Below the pieces are notes generated by a model, which saw nothing but the letters and a program-made list of their open reading frames with translations, did no database searches and was not told where the DNA came from. Both the position numbers and the translations under genes were made by a program. Below, one piece after another: positions 8,343 through 16,438 of a stretch of 64,000 bases of DNA. Origin of the DNA: Streptomyces sp. NRRL WC-3626 (GTDB lineage Bacteria; Actinomycetota; Actinomycetes; Streptomycetales; Streptomycetaceae); contig NZ_JOCA01000009.1 in assembly GCF_000718785.1 (NCBI RefSeq), positions 310,001 to 374,000 of the forward strand, written 5' to 3'. Each line of letters starts with the position of its first letter. Within the stretch, counting starts at the first letter, position 1.

Positions 8343-9779
8343 ATGGCATCCGCATTCGAGTACGCACCGGCGCCCGAGTCCCGCTCGATCGTCGATCTGG
8401 CCCCGTCCTACGGCCTGTTCATCGACGGCGAGTTCACGGACGCGGCCGACGGCAAGGTCTTCAAGACGGTCTCCCCCTCCACGGAGGAGGTCCTCTCCGA
8501 GGTCGCCGAGGCCGGTGAGGCGGACGTCGACCGCGCGGTGAAGGCCGCCCGCAAGGCGTTCGAGAAGTGGTCGGCGCTGCCCGGCTCCGAGCGTGCGAAG
8601 TACCTGTTCCGTATCGCCCGCGTCATCCAGGAGCGCAGCCGCGAACTGGCCGTCCTCGAGACGCTGGACAACGGCAAGCCGATCAAGGAGACCCGCGACG
8701 CGGACCTCCCCCTGGTCGCCGCGCACTTCTTCTACTACGCGGGCTGGGCCGACAAGCTCGACCACGCGGGCTACGGCGCGAGCCCGCGCCCCCTGGGCGT
8801 GGCCGGCCAGGTCATCCCGTGGAACTTCCCCCTCCTCATGCTGGCGTGGAAGATCGCCCCGGCGCTCGCGACGGGCAACACGGTGGTGCTGAAGCCCGCC
8901 GAGACGACCCCGCTGTCCGCCCTGTTCTTCGCGGACATCTGCCGTCAGGCCGGTCTCCCCAAGGGCGTCGTCAACATCATCACCGGTGACGGCCGTGCCG
9001 GAGCCGCGCTGATCGCCCACCCGGACGTGAACAAGGTCGCCTTCACGGGCTCCACGGCCGTGGGCAAGCAGATCGCGCGCACGGTCGCGGGCACCCGTAA
9101 GAAGGTCACCCTCGAACTGGGCGGCAAGGGCGCCAACATCGTCTTCGACGACGCCCCGATCGACCAGGCCGTCGAGGGCATCGTCAACGGCATCTTCTTC
9201 AACCAGGGCCAGGTCTGCTGCGCGGGCTCCCGTCTGCTGGTCCAGGAGTCGATCCACGACGAGCTGCTCGACTCCCTCAAGCGCCGCCTGTCCACGCTCC
9301 GCCTCGGCGACCCGCTGGACAAGAACACGGACATCGGCGCGATCAACTCCGCCGAGCAGCTGGCCCGGATCACCGCGCTGGCCGACCAGGGCGAGGCGGA
9401 GGGCGCGGAGCGCTGGTCCCCGGCCTGCGAACTCCCGGAGAACGGCTACTGGTTCGCCCCGACGCTGTTCACGAACGTCACCCAGGCGCACACGGTGGCC
9501 CGCGACGAGATCTTCGGCCCGGTGCTCTCGGTGCTGACCTTCCGTACGCCGGACGAGGCGGTCGCCAAGGCCAACAACACGCCGTACGGCCTGTCGGCGG
9601 GCATCTGGACGGAGAAGGGCTCGCGCATCCTCGCGGTCGCGAACAAGCTCCGTGCGGGCGTCATCTGGTCCAACACGTTCAACAAGTTCGACCCGACCTC
9701 GCCGTTCGGCGGTTACAAGGAGTCGGGCTTCGGCCGCGAGGGCGGCCGCCACGGCCTGGAGGCGTACCTCGATGTCTGA
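8343..9779 (+). CDS. Aldehyde dehydrogenase
   Basis: 478 residues; an NAD(P)-dependent aldehyde dehydrogenase of the classical superfamily. Visible residues are the N-terminal coenzyme fold ([12 protein letters not shown]), the cofactor Lys in VVLKPAE, the turn FTGSTAVGK, the general-base Glu in LELGGKG, the catalytic Cys292 in GQVCCAGSR, and EIFGPVLSV near the C-terminus. It starts 5 bp after deoC, so co-transcription and a role in oxidising the acetaldehyde released by DeoC are likely. The next gene overlaps its last 8 bases. Confidence 0.94.
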   Translation: MASAFEYAPAPESRSIVDLAPSYGLFIDGEFTDAADGKVFKTVSPSTEEVLSEVAEAGEADVDRAVKAARKAFEKWSALPGSERAKYLFRIARVIQERSRELAVLETLDNGKPIKETRDADLPLVAAHFFYYAGWADKLDHAGYGASPRPLGVAGQVIPWNFPLLMLAWKIAPALATGNTVVLKPAETTPLSALFFADICRQAGLPKGVVNIITGDGRAGAALIAHPDVNKVAFTGSTAVGKQIARTVAGTRKKVTLELGGKGANIVFDDAPIDQAVEGIVNGIFFNQGQVCCAGSRLLVQESIHDELLDSLKRRLSTLRLGDPLDKNTDIGAINSAEQLARITALADQGEAEGAERWSPACELPENGYWFAPTLFTNVTQAHTVARDEIFGPVLSVLTFRTPDEAVAKANNTPYGLSAGIWTEKGSRILAVANKLRAGVIWSNTFNKFDPTSPFGGYKESGFGREGGRHGLEAYLDV

Positions 9780-10659
9780 CCGACTCAACGTGCTGAAGAC
9801 CTACAAGCTGTACGTCGGCGGGAAGTTCCCGCGTTCCGAGAGCGGCCGGGTGTACGAGGTGACGGACTCCAAGGGCACGTGGCTGGCGAACGCGCCGCTC
9901 TCCTCCCGCAAGGACGCCCGTGACGCGGTGGTCGCCGCGCGCAAGGCGTTCGGCGGCTGGTCCGGCGCGACGGCGTACAACCGCGGCCAGATCCTCTACC
10001 GCGTCGCGGAGATGCTGGAGGGCCGTCGCGACCAGTACGTCGCGGAGGTCGCCGACGCGGAGGGCCTGTCGAAGTCGAAGGCGGCGGCGCAGGTCGAGGC
10101 CGCGATCGACCGCTGGGTCTGGTACGCGGGCTGGACCGACAAGATCGCCCAGGTGGTCGGCGGCGGCAACCCGGTCGCGGGCCCCTTCTTCAACCTGTCC
10201 TCCCCGGAGCCGACGGGCGTGGTCGCCGTACTGGCCCCCCAGAAGTCGTCGTTGCTGGGCCTGGTCTCCGTAGTGGCCCCCGTGATCGCGACGGGCAACA
10301 CGGCGGTCGTGATCGCCTCGGAGAAGTCCCCCCTCCCCGCCCTCTCCCTCGGCGAGGTCCTGGCCACCTCCGACCTCCCCGGCGGCGTGGTCAACATCCT
10401 CTCCGGCCGCACGGCGGAACTCGCGACCCCGCTCGCCGCCCACCAGGACGTCAACGCGATCGACCTCGCGGGCGCGGACGAGACGCTGGCGAAGGAACTG
10501 GAGATCGCGGCGGCGGACAACCTGAAGCGCGTCCTTCGTCCACAGCCTGTGGACGACTGGTCGGCGACGCCCGGTACGGACCGCCTGACGGCGTTCCTGG
10601 AGACCAAGACGGTCTGGCACCCGACGGGTTCCCTGGGGGCGTCGGGCTCGGCGTACTGA
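9772..10659 (+). CDS. Truncated, non-catalytic aldehyde dehydrogenase-like protein
   Basis: 295 residues, starting at the ATG that overlaps the previous stop by 8 bp. It carries the coenzyme-binding half of an aldehyde dehydrogenase (KLYVGGKFPRSESG, ARDAVVAARKAFGGWSG, PTGVVAVLAPQKSSLLG). It ends after the fold's second half, lacking both the catalytic Cys segment and the LELGGK glutamate; PWN is replaced by APQ and the cofactor Lys region by VVIASE. The frame is intact with a strong terminator, so this is a maintained pseudoenzyme rather than decay. The active/pseudo pair resembles the two halves of ALDH16-type fused enzymes, suggesting a structural or regulatory partner; this is inference. 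Confidence 0.82.
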   Translation: MSDRLNVLKTYKLYVGGKFPRSESGRVYEVTDSKGTWLANAPLSSRKDARDAVVAARKAFGGWSGATAYNRGQILYRVAEMLEGRRDQYVAEVADAEGLSKSKAAAQVEAAIDRWVWYAGWTDKIAQVVGGGNPVAGPFFNLSSPEPTGVVAVLAPQKSSLLGLVSVVAPVIATGNTAVVIASEKSPLPALSLGEVLATSDLPGGVVNILSGRTAELATPLAAHQDVNAIDLAGADETLAKELEIAAADNLKRVLRPQPVDDWSATPGTDRLTAFLETKTVWHPTGSLGASGSAY

Positions 10660-10690
10660 CCAGTCGCATCACAGACCCCCACTCGAACCA

Positions 10691-10730
10691 GGCCGCGGCC
10701 CCTCTCCGTCCGGAGGAGCCGCGGCCTTCC
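10691..10730 (+). terminator. Terminator of the deoC operon
   Basis: A 9-bp stem (ggccgcggc / gccgcggcc) has an inner ctccg/cggag helix and is followed by ttccttt. It lies 32 bp after the last stop and marks the left edge of the accessory island. Confidence 0.75.
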
Positions 10731-10846
10731 TTTGCCACACGTCACCCATTCGAGTGAATCACTTGACAGTACCCCTTTTCCATGGCCACACCTTGATAAA
10801 GTCCAAAATTATACAATATCGGACAGTCCAACAAAGGGTGAGCCTC

Positions 10847-11356
10847 ATGCCGACCGGGAACTCGCGGAATTCATCGGACAACCGAGCCGATCTTGGAGGG
10901 GCGCAAGCGGGGCGCGACATAAGTGTCACACAGAAGAGCTCCGTCAGAAACGTCTTCAAATCGAATAAACGGTCCATCGCCCTGGGTACGGCGACTCTGG
11001 CCGCTCTCCTCGCCGTCGTCGCCGGATACCTCAACGCCTCGCCGAACGACTCCGACGGAACGCAGGACGGGCCGTCGAAGCTGTCCGGAAACTGGGCTAC
11101 AGCAAGCGGCGATGTACAGACATACAACACCAATGGCACATGCACGGGATTCTATTACACCCAAGGAAGGTTCTTGGATATCGGTGGCCCCATGCAGTGC
11201 ACCATCTCCTCGACCAAGAATGACAGTGACCGCTACACCCTCTCAGTGGTGCAATCGCCGAATCAGAACTCCTACGAATTAAAGTTCACCGGTGACGACA
11301 AGGCCTCTGTCTATTCGCCGTCAGGGCAATTTCTCTACGAAATCACCCGCACTTGA
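10847..11356 (+). CDS. Orphan membrane-anchored protein with a TTA codon
   Basis: 169 residues from ATG 10847 (AAAGGGTGAG upstream; GTG 10838 and ATG 10754 are in-frame alternatives). A polar N-terminus contains the short motif AQAGRDISV. One membrane helix follows (SIALGTATLAALLAVVAGYLN, about residues 43-63). The remaining ~105 residues are an extracytoplasmic domain with two Cys (NGTCTGF, MQCTISS) and many Thr/Ser/Asn. Composition and codon use are clearly lower in GC than the neighbours. A rare leucine TTA codon (11279-11281) makes translation dependent on the bldA tRNA. No family was recognised; probably horizontally acquired. Confidence 0.6.
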   Translation: MPTGNSRNSSDNRADLGGAQAGRDISVTQKSSVRNVFKSNKRSIALGTATLAALLAVVAGYLNASPNDSDGTQDGPSKLSGNWATASGDVQTYNTNGTCTGFYYTQGRFLDIGGPMQCTISSTKNDSDRYTLSVVQSPNQNSYELKFTGDDKASVYSPSGQFLYEITRT

Positions 11357-11384
11357 GTCACTGCCGCTGAGGCACCGCAGCCCG

Positions 11385-11771
11385 TCAGTCGAACGCCGTT
11401 CTGGTCCCGCCTCCGTGCTTGGTGACCCGTGGGCGGCACTGGATCTTCACGGTTCCCTGGGTAAAGGCTTCGTCCGTGGCTTTGCTCGACCAGACGTAGG
11501 CCTCTCCGGGTTCCAGGGCCGCCATCTTCTGTGGGGTAAGGCCTCCCAGGGCGGTGTTCACCTTCTGCAGGTACTTGAGCCACGCCGGTGAGGTGAACTT
11601 GTGCAGCACGATGTGGCTGGACAGCTCGATCAGTGCCGTGGGGACGGACGGCGGGTCCTGACTGGCGACGATGACGGACATCCCCTTGTGCCGCATTTCG
11701 CGGACACTCGAAACGAGCCCCGCCACCAGCCCGCCGCTGTCCGCGTACTTGTGCGCAGGTCCCGGGGGTCC
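11385..11771 (-). pseudogene. C-terminal remnant of a HerA/TraD-like P-loop ATPase
   Basis: An open stretch without a proper start resembles only the end of a large conjugation/defence ATPase: AHKYADSGGLVAGLVSS (motif B-like region), REMRHKGMSVIVASQDP, a helix ending LHKFTSPAWLKYLQ, and EPGEAYVWSSK. The Walker A part is missing. Upstream on the same strand the frame changes and continues as unrelated or shifted sequence next to a NERD-domain fragment. It therefore reads as a deletion relic of a once larger locus. Confidence 0.55.
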
Positions 11772-11799
11772 CTTCCTTCCACCACCTGTGCGTCCTCAC

Positions 11800-12300
11800 C
11801 GGTCTGTTCCCCGGTGATCGCCGCGAACAGGACGGCGCCGCCGGGCGGTACTGCTCGAGGAACGGCACGAGGTCGCGCAGACGCACCGTCTGCGGCCCGT
11901 CCAGACCCGCCGGGTCGCGCAGCACGGCGTCGTCGAAGGGCAGGACGACCAGCGGATCGCACCACACCGACAGCGCCGCACCGGACCGGGACCGCCGCAG
12001 CAGCCGCCCCAGCACCTTGGCGTGCTCCCGGGACTTGCGCACCAGGCTCGGAAAGTACGACCCCCGGCTCAGGTACCAGCGGGCCCCGCGCACCTCGATC
12101 CGGCCCTGCGCCCCCTTGGTGTCGGCGAGCAGACACACATGCTCGGTGAGGATGGCCAGGTCGACCTCGAAGACCTGTCGGCCGCGCCCGCAGGACAGCT
12201 CGAAGTTGGACACCACCGTCCAGTCGTCGGGGGCGTGGTCCCGCAGGTGCCGCAGCACCATCCGCTCGGCATCGTTGACCGGCTCACCCACCGGAATCAT
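11800..12300 (-). pseudogene. NERD nuclease-domain fragment, truncated
   Basis: From ATG 12300 the frame reads IPVGEPVNDAERMVLRHL, NFELSCGRGRQVFEVDLAIL and LLADTKGAQGRIEV, the NERD nuclease-related domain with its conserved D..(hydrophobic)..DxK core (VDLAI...ADTKG). NERD is typically the N-terminal part of much longer proteins such as NERD-protein kinases (PglW-like) or NERD helicases. After ~165 recognisable residues the similarity ends in shifted, low-complexity sequence that runs into the ATPase remnant, so the gene is truncated. The boundary at 11800 is approximate. Confidence 0.55.
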
Positions 12301-12425
12301 CCGCGCCACCGGCCGCAACCCCCTGTCCGCACCTGCACACTTCGAGTCACCGGCCACTCTATGCCCAGCCGTTGACAACCTGTGTGCCACTTGCGCAACG
12401 CCTGTTTCGGGGAGTGCACTTGCGG

Positions 12426-12779
12426 TCACAGCACCTCCCGCCTGCTGCGGGAGTTCGCCACGGCGACCCGGGACCGCAGGATGCCCTCGGGCAGATCGCC
12501 CCCGAGCACGGAGGCAGCCGGCTCGACCTCGTCCGGCCGCGCGGTCCACTCGGTTCCGCCGCCCTCCGGACGCAGCCAGACAAAGCCGTCGAGGTGATCC
12601 ATGACGACACCCCGACGTTCCCGCCGGGTGTCGTACGCGAGCTGCCCGACGGGCAGCCGCTGCGGTGCGCGTTCCTCCCGCGCAGCGCGTACGGCGGCCT
12701 CGTGCGCCTGTGCCGCGGCGGCGATGACGGAACGGCCGGGCTTGCGGCGGGGCAGGGCCGGCGGGGTGCGGGGGTCCAT
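12426..12779 (-). CDS. Small conserved Streptomyces protein
   Basis: 117 residues from ATG MDPRTPPALPRRK with a strong GAGGAGG ribosome-binding site. An Ala/Arg-rich helix (AAAAQAHEAAVRAAREE) precedes a compact beta-rich C-terminal domain (VGQLAYDTRRERRGVVMDHL, FVWLRPEGGGTEWTARPDEV). Proteins of this make-up occur beside XRE-DUF5753 and DUF397/DUF6879 modules in Streptomyces (from memory). No catalytic motif is visible and the function is unknown. Confidence 0.6.
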   Translation of the reverse strand: MDPRTPPALPRRKPGRSVIAAAAQAHEAAVRAAREERAPQRLPVGQLAYDTRRERRGVVMDHLDGFVWLRPEGGGTEWTARPDEVEPAASVLGGDLPEGILRSRVAVANSRSRREVL

Positions 12780-13193
12780 GTGGTGCCTCCTCGTGCGGGA
12801 GCCGCGTCGGGGCAGCTCGGGGGTTTCACTGTTCGCACCCACAGAGTCACCGTCCGCGACGGCCGTGAACAGGGTGACGGCATTCCCCCCGGGGACGCGG
12901 AACAGTGCGTCCACACCACAGGGGAAGCGGGGACCACACAGTTGTCCGCGCCGTGCGGACGGGCGGACCAGGCACAGCCCCGGAACCGGCAGCTGGGTCC
13001 AACACCACACACGGCGATCTACAGGCTTTCCGGCCTGCCTGCGCGCCCGGCCGATCGCCATACCCCCGGTTTGGCGTCCGTTGCCGGCAATCAATGCGCC
13101 CGGAGCCACTCGGTGCAATCTCCCGCAATTCACGAGCAGCCTCTCGCGATCCGCAGCATCCTGGACGTCCGACAGCCAGAACGGAGAACCCCC
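12780..13193. other. Intergenic region between divergent small genes
   Basis: 414 bp with no convincing gene. Frames reading through it on both strands lack ribosome-binding sites and coding-like composition. It should hold the divergent promoters for the 12426-12779 gene and for the DUF6879/XRE operon starting at 13194. A CGGCAATC element near 13085 recurs upstream of the gene at 14941. Confidence 0.5.
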
Positions 13194-13430
13194 GTGACGC
13201 TCAGGTTCATCGGCACCACTTCGGAGAACGGGAACTGCCCCACTCTCTACGAGATCGTCGAGACTGGCGAGATCCTCGTACAGGGTGACCGCGAGACCGC
13301 CCCCGAGCATCTGGCCCAGCTTCGGGACGTCAAGCCCTCGGAGACGTTCGTACGGATCCCGCGCGCGTTGCTGACGCGTTTCGTGCCCGACCTCGTCTCC
13401 CCGGCCACCGACACACCGCCGAAGGAGTAG
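13194..13430 (+). CDS. Small protein preceding DUF6879 gene
   Basis: 78 residues from GTG (GGAGA upstream): TLRFIGTTSENGNCPTLYE, then VQGDRETAPEHLAQL and PRALLTRFVPDL. This is a short actinobacterial family usually encoded directly before DUF6879 proteins and XRE-DUF5753 regulators. Five bp separate it from the next gene, so the three form one operon. No enzymatic motif; an antitoxin- or anti-regulator-like role is only a guess from context. Confidence 0.65.
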   Translation: MTLRFIGTTSENGNCPTLYEIVETGEILVQGDRETAPEHLAQLRDVKPSETFVRIPRALLTRFVPDLVSPATDTPPKE

Positions 13431-13435
13431 ACCGC

Positions 13436-13972
13436 GTGCCGGACCTGGTCACGTTCGACGAGATCACCCACCTCTTCACCAGCTTCCAGCACACGGCTTG
13501 GCGCCTCGAAACCCGGCGCGGCTATGCCACTGACCGGGACAGCCCGAACTGGCCCCGCTTCCAGAGAGGCGAAACCTTCGGCTACGACCCGGCCAACCCT
13601 TGGCAGGCTGCCGTCCGTCGGCAGACACGGGCAGGGAAGCGGTACGAGCGAGTACGCCTCGTCGATGATCCGCCTACCGAGGGCCAGCGGTTCCTCCTCG
13701 CCACCGGACTCGGAAACGTGGCCGCCGGTGAGGACATCCGCAACCTCTGGCGTACCGACGCAGTACGTCTTGGGCTGCCGGACTACGACTTCTGGCTGTT
13801 CGACTCCCGCACCCTGGCGAAGTTCGTCATCGACGACCACGGCGTCACCCTCGGCCTCCGAGTCCTGGAGGACGCAGAGAGCGTCGTGCGTGCCTGCCAG
13901 GCTCGTGATGCCGCCTGGCATCACGCAGTGCCTACCGGCCGGTTCCAGGCACAGGTACCGTCGGCCAGGTGA
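13436..13972 (+). CDS. DUF6879 family protein
   Basis: 178 residues with a GTG start. Features typical of the family are the aromatic-rich FQHTAWRLETRRGY, the Arg-containing KRYERVRLVDDPPTEGQRF and the C-terminal DYDFWLFDSRTLAKFVIDD. It overlaps the following XRE regulator by 4 bp (GTGA), so production of the two is translationally coupled. In Streptomyces, DUF6879 and DUF397 proteins are the usual partners of XRE-DUF5753 regulators. Function is unproven; a partner or antagonist of the adjacent DNA-binding protein is plausible. Confidence 0.8.
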   Translation: MPDLVTFDEITHLFTSFQHTAWRLETRRGYATDRDSPNWPRFQRGETFGYDPANPWQAAVRRQTRAGKRYERVRLVDDPPTEGQRFLLATGLGNVAAGEDIRNLWRTDAVRLGLPDYDFWLFDSRTLAKFVIDDHGVTLGLRVLEDAESVVRACQARDAAWHHAVPTGRFQAQVPSAR

Positions 13973-14814
13973 GCGCCACCGACCACCAGTCCGGCCGCGA
14001 GGCCCTCGGCGCGCGACTGCGCGAGCTGCGCAGCGAGGCCGGCCTCCAGGGCAAGGAGCTCGCCGATCGGCTGGGCTGGCAGCGCTCGAAGGTGTCCCGC
14101 CTCGAGAATGGGAAGCAGACCGCGACGGCCGCCGACCTCCAGGCCTGGGCGCAGGCCCTCGGCGTCCCCGCAGAGTCCGCCGACCTCCTGAGCCGGCTGC
14201 GGGGCCTGGAGTCCCGGCAACGGTCATGGCGCCGTCAGCTCGCCACCGGGCACCGGGCCGTGCAGGACCGCTACGTCGCCGCCTACCGGCGCACCGCGAC
14301 CGTCCGCGGCTACGAAGCCACCGTGATCCCCGGGCTGTTCCAAACCCCCGGTTACGCCCGGCACCTGCTGCTCCTCAACGCCGACCTCATGCAGTCACCG
14401 CGGGACACCGACGAAGCCGTGAGCGCCCGCATGAGACGGCAGGAGGTGCTGTACGAGGACGGCCACAGCTTCCGCGTCCTGATCTGGGAAGGCGCGCTGC
14501 ATGCCCGCGTCGGGCCCGGTGAGGTGATGGCAGGCCAGCACGACCGGCTGATAGGGCTGATCGGCATGCCCCAGGTGACACTCGGGATCGTGCCGTTCGG
14601 GGCCCGGCTGAAGCTGTCTCCGAAGCACGGCTTCTGGATCTTCGACGAGGAGCGGGTGGTCGTCGAGACGATCAACTCGGAGTTCGTGCTGGAGTCCACC
14701 GAGGATCTCGCCCTGTACGGCCGCGTCTGGGACCGGCTCGACGCGACCGCGGTCTACGGGGAGCAGGCCCGCCGGCTGATCGGCCGGGCGCGCGCCTCCG
14801 TCGACCTGCGCTGA
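13969..14814 (+). CDS. XRE-family regulator with DUF5753 domain
   Basis: 281 residues. The XRE helix-turn-helix covers about residues 12-65 (LGARLRELRSEAGLQGKELADRL, QRSKVSRLENGKQ). The DUF5753 effector domain covers about 100-275 (IPGLFQTPGYARHLL, RMRRQEVLYEDG, GMPQVTLGIVPFG, DSTED-type segment ESTEDLALYGRVWDRL). The GTG start overlaps the DUF6879 stop. Members of this class (WhiJ-like) act in developmental or phage-related regulation in Streptomyces together with small partner proteins. Confidence 0.9.
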   Translation: MSATDHQSGREALGARLRELRSEAGLQGKELADRLGWQRSKVSRLENGKQTATAADLQAWAQALGVPAESADLLSRLRGLESRQRSWRRQLATGHRAVQDRYVAAYRRTATVRGYEATVIPGLFQTPGYARHLLLLNADLMQSPRDTDEAVSARMRRQEVLYEDGHSFRVLIWEGALHARVGPGEVMAGQHDRLIGLIGMPQVTLGIVPFGARLKLSPKHGFWIFDEERVVVETINSEFVLESTEDLALYGRVWDRLDATAVYGEQARRLIGRARASVDLR

Positions 14815-14842
14815 ACAACCCGCCACAACTCGACAGTTCCTT

Positions 14843-14860
14843 CGGCAATCAGCGGCAATC
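14843..14860. repeat. Direct repeat CGGCAATC upstream of 14941 gene
   Basis: Two copies of CGGCAATC at a 10-bp period (14843-14850, 14853-14860) lie about 80-100 bp before the next start. Helical spacing suggests a protein-binding site; the XRE regulator just upstream is a candidate binder. Confidence 0.4.
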
Positions 14861-14940
14861 GGCATACATACCCGCAGCCTGCCTCCGTACCGTCCTGGTC
14901 ACGGCCCGAGTACCGCATCACTTCACCGCTGGAGGAAGAC

Positions 14941-15441
14941 GTGACCCTCGCCTTGGAACAGCTTGCCGCGACACGGACCCGCGACCCGCAGCAACTCCTC
15001 AACGCGGTCGCCCCGCACATCACCGAACTCACCGTCAACGTCTTCGACTCCGGCATGAACCTGTGGGACCGCGAGATCGCCCTGCTCCTGCGTGACCACA
15101 CCATGGTCCGCGACATGGCCGAACGCATCCTCGGCAACGCCGTCATGTACGTCATGGGCTCCATCGAGAACCCCGGCGTCCACCTCGGTGTCGGCCGGCT
15201 CGTCGACATCGGCGTCCACCAGCTCATCCTCGACACACCTGTCTGGTGGGGAATCTGCCACCTGTACAACGGCGGCCGGTTCAAGCACCACGCCCCGTTC
15301 GTCAAGCGCCGCAGCGACGGCCTGTGCCTGCGCACCGGGGACTTCCTGCGAGACCAGGGCTGGGCGATCGACGAGGAACTGTGGGCCGTCGACGGTGCGG
15401 ACTGCTCACCGTGCGACGACAAGGTCCCCGACAGCCACTGA
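14941..15441 (+). CDS. Unrecognised conserved protein
   Basis: 166 residues from GTG with CTGGAGGAAG upstream. The N-terminal half is helical and acidic (LALEQLAATRTRDPQQLL, ITELTVNVFDSGMNLWDREIALLLRDH). The middle is rich in Gly/Met/Val (AERILGNAVMYVMGSIENPG). The C-terminal part has two nearby Cys pairs and Trp residues (DTPVWWGICHLYNGG, DGLCLRTGDF, DGADCSPC). No signal peptide and no family recognised. A terminator-like hairpin separates it from the methyltransferase downstream. Confidence 0.6.
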   Translation: MTLALEQLAATRTRDPQQLLNAVAPHITELTVNVFDSGMNLWDREIALLLRDHTMVRDMAERILGNAVMYVMGSIENPGVHLGVGRLVDIGVHQLILDTPVWWGICHLYNGGRFKHHAPFVKRRSDGLCLRTGDFLRDQGWAIDEELWAVDGADCSPCDDKVPDSH

Positions 15442-15458
15442 ACCGGCGCTACAGTCGC

Positions 15459-15488
15459 CCCCGCCCTCACGGCATCCCGAGGGCGGGG
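15459..15488 (+). terminator. Hairpin between 14941 gene and methyltransferase
   Basis: Perfect 10-bp stem (ccccgccctc / gagggcgggg) with a 10-nt loop, 18 bp after the stop. Confidence 0.65.
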
Positions 15489-15522
15489 CTCCCGCATCCC
15501 GACAACTGGAGAAACCACCGCT

Positions 15523-16176
15523 GTGCCCGTACCTCACAACATCGCTGCCGAGGCCGAACTGTGGGACACCTACGCCGAGTCCGCGTTCAAGGACGACGCC
15601 GAGCCGTCGTTCTGCTGGACCCAGTACACCGGCCACGGCCCCGGCACCGAACTCCTCGGCACGCCGGAGACGGTCCTGGAACTGGGCTGCGGCACCGGGA
15701 GGGCCCTCGCCCACCTCGCGCGACAGGGCGTGAAGGCGACCGGCGTGGACCTGTCCCCGCGGATGGCGCGGCGCGCGGGCGAGAAGTGGGCACCGCTCGG
15801 GGTACGGATCGAGCAGGGAGAGGTCCTCGACTGGCTCGCCGCCGACCGGGACCGGTACGACGCCGTGTACTCCATCTTCGGCGCGGCCTGGTTCACCGAT
15901 CCGTCCCGGCTGTTCCCGCTCGTCCGCCGGCACCTGGCTCCGGGAGGCGTGTTCGCGTTCTCCCAACCGCCCGCCATCCCCGGCGCCTACGGGCCGCAAG
16001 GCATGTACAAGGGCGGCTTCGCGGGCAAGGCGATGTTCACCTACCGCTACAGCTACAAGCCCACGGTGTGGGAGAGACACCTGCTCCGGGCCGGATTCTC
16101 CTCGGTCGAGGCATCGGTCGTGGACGCACCCAGGCCGGGACACATCGGGACCTTGATCGTGCGCGCCCGCCCTTGA
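15523..16176 (+). CDS. Class I SAM-dependent methyltransferase
   Basis: 217 residues from GTG (ACTGGAGAAA upstream). The SAM-binding motif I VLELGCGTGRAL is at about residues 50-61, motif II acidic residue in ATGVDLSPRMA, and the motif IV-like segment YDAVYSIFGAAWFTD. A conserved late strand HLAPGGVFAFSQPP follows. It resembles small-molecule or unspecific Methyltransf_11/25 proteins; the substrate cannot be inferred. It sits between two XRE-DUF5753 regulators in the accessory island. Confidence 0.85.
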   Translation: MPVPHNIAAEAELWDTYAESAFKDDAEPSFCWTQYTGHGPGTELLGTPETVLELGCGTGRALAHLARQGVKATGVDLSPRMARRAGEKWAPLGVRIEQGEVLDWLAADRDRYDAVYSIFGAAWFTDPSRLFPLVRRHLAPGGVFAFSQPPAIPGAYGPQGMYKGGFAGKAMFTYRYSYKPTVWERHLLRAGFSSVEASVVDAPRPGHIGTLIVRARP

Positions 16177-16309
16177 TCGGCCGCCCAGCCCTCCTGCCGG
16201 TCGTCCGGCGCCGGGCAGTCGTGCCGACCTGGCCGGTACATCAGATCCGACGCTGGTAGTACGCAAGCCCCTCGGGATGGGTCGGCTTCCGCAGTTACCT
16301 CGGAGACGG

Positions 16310-16349
16310 CTCCAGAATTTCACCGTACACTCCGGAACTTCACCGTTCG
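16310..16349. repeat. Tandem 20-bp direct repeat upstream of second XRE regulator
   Basis: Two head-to-tail 20-bp copies (CTCCAGAATTTCACCGTACA and CTCCGGAACTTCACCGTTCG; 15 of 20 identical), about 90-130 bp before the start of the XRE gene. The spacing is close to two helical turns. Likely a regulator binding region. Confidence 0.5.
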
Positions 16350-16360
16350 CATCCGCTACG

Positions 16361-16389
16361 CCACTGTCCGCAACTACCGTGGACAGTGG
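16361..16389. promoter_or_regulatory. Perfect inverted repeat in XRE promoter region
   Basis: CCACTGTCC (16361-16369) and GGACAGTGG (16381-16389) are separated by 11 bp and lie 50-78 bp before the start codon. It could be an operator or a leader hairpin. Confidence 0.5.
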
Positions 16390-16438
16390 CGGCCTCCCGC
16401 TCGGGGATCGCTGAACAGCACGGCACCAGGGGAAGCAC

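Noticed and set aside
12372..13193. Long plus-strand frame leading into the small protein at 13194
   Set aside because: It is antisense to the 12426-12779 gene and lacks family resemblance before GTG 13194, which has its own GGAGA ribosome-binding site.
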